Source of the DNA: Clostridia bacterium
GTDB lineage: Bacteria; Bacillota; Clostridia; Lutisporales; Lutisporaceae
Reading direction: 5' to 3'
DNA length: 64,000 bases
NCBI GenBank assembly: GCA_035628995.1
Contig: DASPIR010000023.1
Location: 434,001 to 498,000, forward strand
Shown: in pieces, positions 63,391 through 64,000 of the stretch
Numbering within the stretch: position 1 is the stretch's first letter
Layout of the letters: every line of letters begins with the position of its first letter
Notes under the pieces: model-generated
Databases searched by the model: none
Told to the model about the DNA's origin: nothing
What the model saw: only the letters and a program-made list of their open reading frames with translations
Made by a program: the position numbers and the translations under genes

Positions 63391-64000
63391 TTAGATTCTT
63401 GCCATCCCGATTTCCCTGGCAGCTTTCGCAACCGCCTCTGCTACTGCCTTGCCAACTCTTGGATCAAAAGGCAGCGGGAGTATATAATCCTGTGTCAGTT
63501 CTTCATTACTTACAAGAGATGCCAGTGCCTTGGCTGCAGCAATCTTCATATGGTCATTTATATCCTTGGCTCTTACATCAAGTGCACCCCTGAAAATTCC
63601 CGGGAAAGCAAGCACATTATTAATCTGGTTTGGAAAATCTGAACGTCCGGTACCTATAACCTTGGCCCCTGCTTGCTTCGCCAAATCCGGCATAATCTCA
63701 GGTAAAGGATTTGCCATGGCAAATATGATAGGGTCCTTAGCCATGGACGCAACCATGTCCTGGGTTAATACTCCGGCGGCCGATACTCCTATAAATACAT
63801 CAGCACCGGTCAAGACATCCCTTAGTGTTCCCTTTTTCTTCTCAAGGTTGGATATCCTCGCCATAAGCTCCTTCTCAGCGTTAAGATTTTCTCTGCCTTC
63901 ATATATTGCTCCCTTTGTGTCACACAGTGTTACCTTTTTAAGACCCATGCTCATAAGAAGCTTGGTAACAGCTATGCCTGCGGCACCCGAGCCATTTACC
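63391..64000 (-). CDS. Malic enzyme, C-terminal part (5' end outside window)
   Basis: Oxidative decarboxylation of malate to pyruvate with NAD(P)+. Only the last ~202 codons are in the window. The frame is open through the right edge, so the start is missing, and an internal ATG at 63954 is not the real start. NGSGAAGIAVTKLL, at the edge, is the nucleotide-binding glycine motif. ANPLPEIMPD, GTGRSDFPNQINNVLAFPGI and RGALDVRAKDINDHMKIAAA are typical of bacterial malic enzymes. Downstream lie a gene remnant and the gap-pgk pair. Confidence 0.93.
   Translation of the reverse strand, partial: VNGSGAAGIAVTKLLMSMGLKKVTLCDTKGAIYEGRENLNAEKELMARISNLEKKKGTLRDVLTGADVFIGVSAAGVLTQDMVASMAKDPIIFAMANPLPEIMPDLAKQAGAKVIGTGRSDFPNQINNVLAFPGIFRGALDVRAKDINDHMKIAAAKALASLVSNEELTQDYILPLPFDPRVGKAVAEAVAKAAREIGMARI

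Overview
The window looks like chromosomal DNA from an anaerobic, endospore-forming member of the Clostridia (Bacillota). It is AT-rich and has strong AGGAGG-type ribosome binding sites with frequent TTG/GTG starts. It carries sporulation genes (ylbJ/spoVV, an alpha/beta-type small acid-soluble spore protein, a yteA-like gene). It also has anaerobe markers: acetate kinase, rubredoxin, a flavodoxin-ferredoxin fusion and a membrane pyrophosphatase with Na+-pump-like residues. I do not name a genus.

Layout. 1-5.9 kb: ackA facing tmcAL and ylbJ, then a coiled-coil protein, coaD and rsmD. 6.2-11 kb: a spore DNA-binding protein, recG, a fakA/yloV-type DAK2 gene and yloU. 11.4-12.1 kb: rpmB, facing two tiny membrane-protein genes that are too short for routine ORF calling. 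12.3-27.9 kb: the classic Firmicutes housekeeping block, read right to left as yicC-remA-gmk-rpoZ-coaBC-priA-def-fmt-(yugP)-rsmB-rlmN-stp-prkC-rsgA-rpe-thiN, with dapF ahead of it. 29-33 kb: rqcH, an unknown membrane protein and an NSS-family Na+ symporter with its tiny MetS-like partner. 33.4-38.6 kb: a pyrimidine operon pyrR-C-F-K-D-E behind a PyrR-type attenuator. 38.6-46.1 kb: rluD, lspA, a DksA-like gene, a DUF5665-type gene, a DAHP synthase, and the division cluster hlyD-like/yggS/sepF/yggT/ylmH/divIVA. 46.4-57.3 kb: tRNA-Pro, hppA, an inverted-architecture chemotaxis receptor, an EFR1-like protein, a large secreted GHL10-family protein, several small proteins, tRNA-Gln and rubredoxin. 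57.4-64 kb: an aminotransferase, a Gfo/Idh/MocA dehydrogenase with a LacI regulator, an overlapping pgk-gap pair of archaeal type, and the 3' part of a malic enzyme gene cut by the window edge.

Most of the window is ordinary core genome, and I see no phage, CRISPR array, intact insertion sequence or defence island. The less ordinary material is: (i) the archaeal-type gap-pgk cassette next to malic enzyme, with a gene remnant beside it; (ii) at least four families of intergenic repeats, including a two-hairpin repeat, palindromes whose arms change together, and heptamer/octamer tracts, one of which supplies the ribosome binding site of tmcAL; (iii) a chemoreceptor with its sensor at the C-terminus; (iv) a secreted GHL10 protein with three N-terminal repeats; and (v) unannotated small membrane proteins at the position where Bacillus keeps spoVM. 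No single undescribed system stands out.

Functions are assigned from recognised motifs and family knowledge. No database search was run.
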